This document shows positions 63,244 through 64,000 of a stretch of DNA of 64,000 nt, one piece after another. The stretch comes from Lichenostomus cassidix. Lineage: Eukaryota > Chordata > Aves > Passeriformes > Meliphagidae. The first letter of the stretch is position 1. Each line of letters starts with the position of its first letter. The notes beneath the pieces were generated by a model that saw only the letters and a program-made list of their open reading frames with translations, did not search any database and was not told where the DNA came from. The position numbers were made by a program, and so were the translations under genes. The DNA lies in NCBI GenBank assembly GCA_008360975.2, contig CM039183.1, positions 84,542,350 through 84,606,349 of the forward strand. The letters run 5' to 3'.

Positions 63244-63466
63244 AGGCTGCATCTAGAGCCCCCATCTAGGTTCAACCCACGCTTTCCCTGCCTCACAACC
63301 CCTCAATGTCCTCCTCAAATCGCCCCCCGCGACCTCCCCAAAATGTCAGACAAAAACAGGAGGTATGTAGCAGAGAGACTAGGTGGAGGGCTGCCATGCT
63401 AACTGCTGGACCCCTGTCTTCCCAGCCTTCCAGAACCTCCCCCTCCCCTTTTTCCAGCAGGGACAT

Positions 63467-63502
63467 GAAGCAGCTGCTGGTACTGAAGCAGCTGCTGGGA
63501 CT
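63467..63502 (+). repeat. 18-bp tandem duplication containing CAGCTG E-boxes
   Basis: GAAGCAGCTGCTGGTACT (63467-63484) is followed directly by a copy differing at one base (63485-63502). Each unit contains the palindrome CAGCAGCTGCTG or part of it, and so an E-box CAGCTG. An ATG at 63465 opens a 20-codon frame through both units, which is more likely chance than a real upstream ORF. Confidence 0.88.
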
Positions 63503-63877
63503 GACACATCAACCCCCTCCTCGCTAATACTGCAATGAGATTCTGAGCCTTCATCTCCGGGAGCCGAGACTGCCTGGAGAGTGGGTGCAGCAGCAGCCAC
63601 TGCCTCTTCACAGAGCTCCCAGCAGGTTAAACCAGCATGTCCTGCCTGCGCCGTGCCTCGCATCTCCAGGCATCTCAGGCACAGCATTCGCCCTAAGGAA
63701 CTGCATTTGCTTTTGGTTTGTGTGAAGGTAGTTGAGGTCTGGCCCAGCTGGGACCAGATGTTGTGAACATGGTCTTTTGGTCAGGTTGCCTGCATGCCTT
63801 TGGAAATATTTTCCTTGCAAAGTGGAGGGATCACATCAAAAAGGCCAAGGTTTTGCAGCTGGGTGCTTGCTGTAAAG

Positions 63878-63915
63878 AGGTGGTGAGGGGGAGAGTGATT
63901 CCTGACTCACCACCT
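63878..63915. repeat. Perfect 10-bp GC-rich inverted repeat, 18-nt spacer
   Basis: AGGTGGTGAG at 63878-63887 is exactly reverse-complemented by CTCACCACCT at 63906-63915. The right arm overlaps an AP-1 word TGACTCA (63903-63909) and an E-box CACCTG (63911-63916). It would form a stable hairpin in a transcript. Confidence 0.9.
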
Positions 63916-64000
63916 GTGGGCATTACTGTAAGTGGGGCCTTAAAACAGATGGATCCTACTTGTGAGGAGTTTGAACAGTGCTCAGCAGAACCTATATGGT

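Larger units (their letters stand above)
62961..64000. other. Flank of the CpG island, no gene recognised
   Basis: This stretch is intermediate in GC and includes several C-rich runs (C5-T-C6 near 63193-63205). No frame encodes a recognisable protein. A CCAAT box, an 18-bp tandem duplication and a GC-rich inverted repeat are listed separately. A consensus plus-strand splice donor GTAAGT lies at 63928-63933. It could end a 5' untranslated exon if transcription runs rightward, but no supporting evidence is visible. Confidence 0.55.

Noticed and set aside
63465..63527. 20-codon upstream ORF starting MKQLLVLKQLL
   Set aside because: The ATG has a purine at -3, but the frame arises from an 18-bp tandem duplication and no transcript is known to cover it.
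1..64000. CRISPR arrays, operons, prophage or plasmid features
   Set aside because: None seen. The sequence is vertebrate in character, with no regularly spaced repeats and no dense coding.

Overview
The window reads as a piece of a bird nuclear genome. The evidence is repeat content: at least nine copies of the CR1 LINE, the dominant avian retrotransposon. Most show its typical 3' tail, a block reading 'ccttccaaccc' followed by repeats of ATTCTATG. There is also one probable short solo LTR. The base composition is AT-rich with very few CpGs until about 62.3 kb. No prokaryotic features are present: no operons, no ribosome binding site/ORF arrays and no CRISPR. I cannot name the species or the locus.

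Layout. Positions 1 to about 62.3 kb are a gene-poor stretch, either intergenic or a very long intron. Every longer reading frame there is a chance frame, falls in low-complexity DNA, or is a remnant of CR1 ORF2. CR1 copies lie on the minus strand at 12.9, 16.5, 30.7 and 36.4 kb. They lie on the plus strand at 20.2, 38.2, 38.6, 39.9 and 45.1 kb. The three copies between 38.2 and 40.7 kb form a same-strand cluster of different ages, and the last is a very old L3-like copy. A solo-LTR candidate lies at 7.4-7.6 kb. Several tracts contain only A and C on one strand (G and T on the other), the largest being 111 nt at 48.4 kb.

At 62.3-63.0 kb the composition changes abruptly to a dense CpG island. 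I counted about 48 CpG in the 360 bases from 62401 to 62760. It contains GC-box, AP-1 and G-quadruplex motifs, and a CCAAT box follows at 63.24 kb. This is almost certainly a promoter. No coding exon with a recognisable protein is visible beside it, so the direction of transcription and the gene remain unknown. If the transcript runs leftward, the 62 kb to the left would be intron or 5' flanking intron. If it runs rightward, that stretch is upstream intergenic DNA.

No multi-gene system is visible. The points worth a second look are non-coding. They are a 16-bp-arm perfect hairpin at 17.35 kb, whose AGGTCA inverted repeat matches the spacing of a second one 106 bp upstream; other perfect inverted repeats at 15.3, 41.2, 49.5 and 63.9 kb; a diverged 67/68-bp tandem duplication at 18.8 kb; and octamer-bearing segments at 9.8-10.0 and 57.1-57.6 kb that look like conserved non-coding elements.
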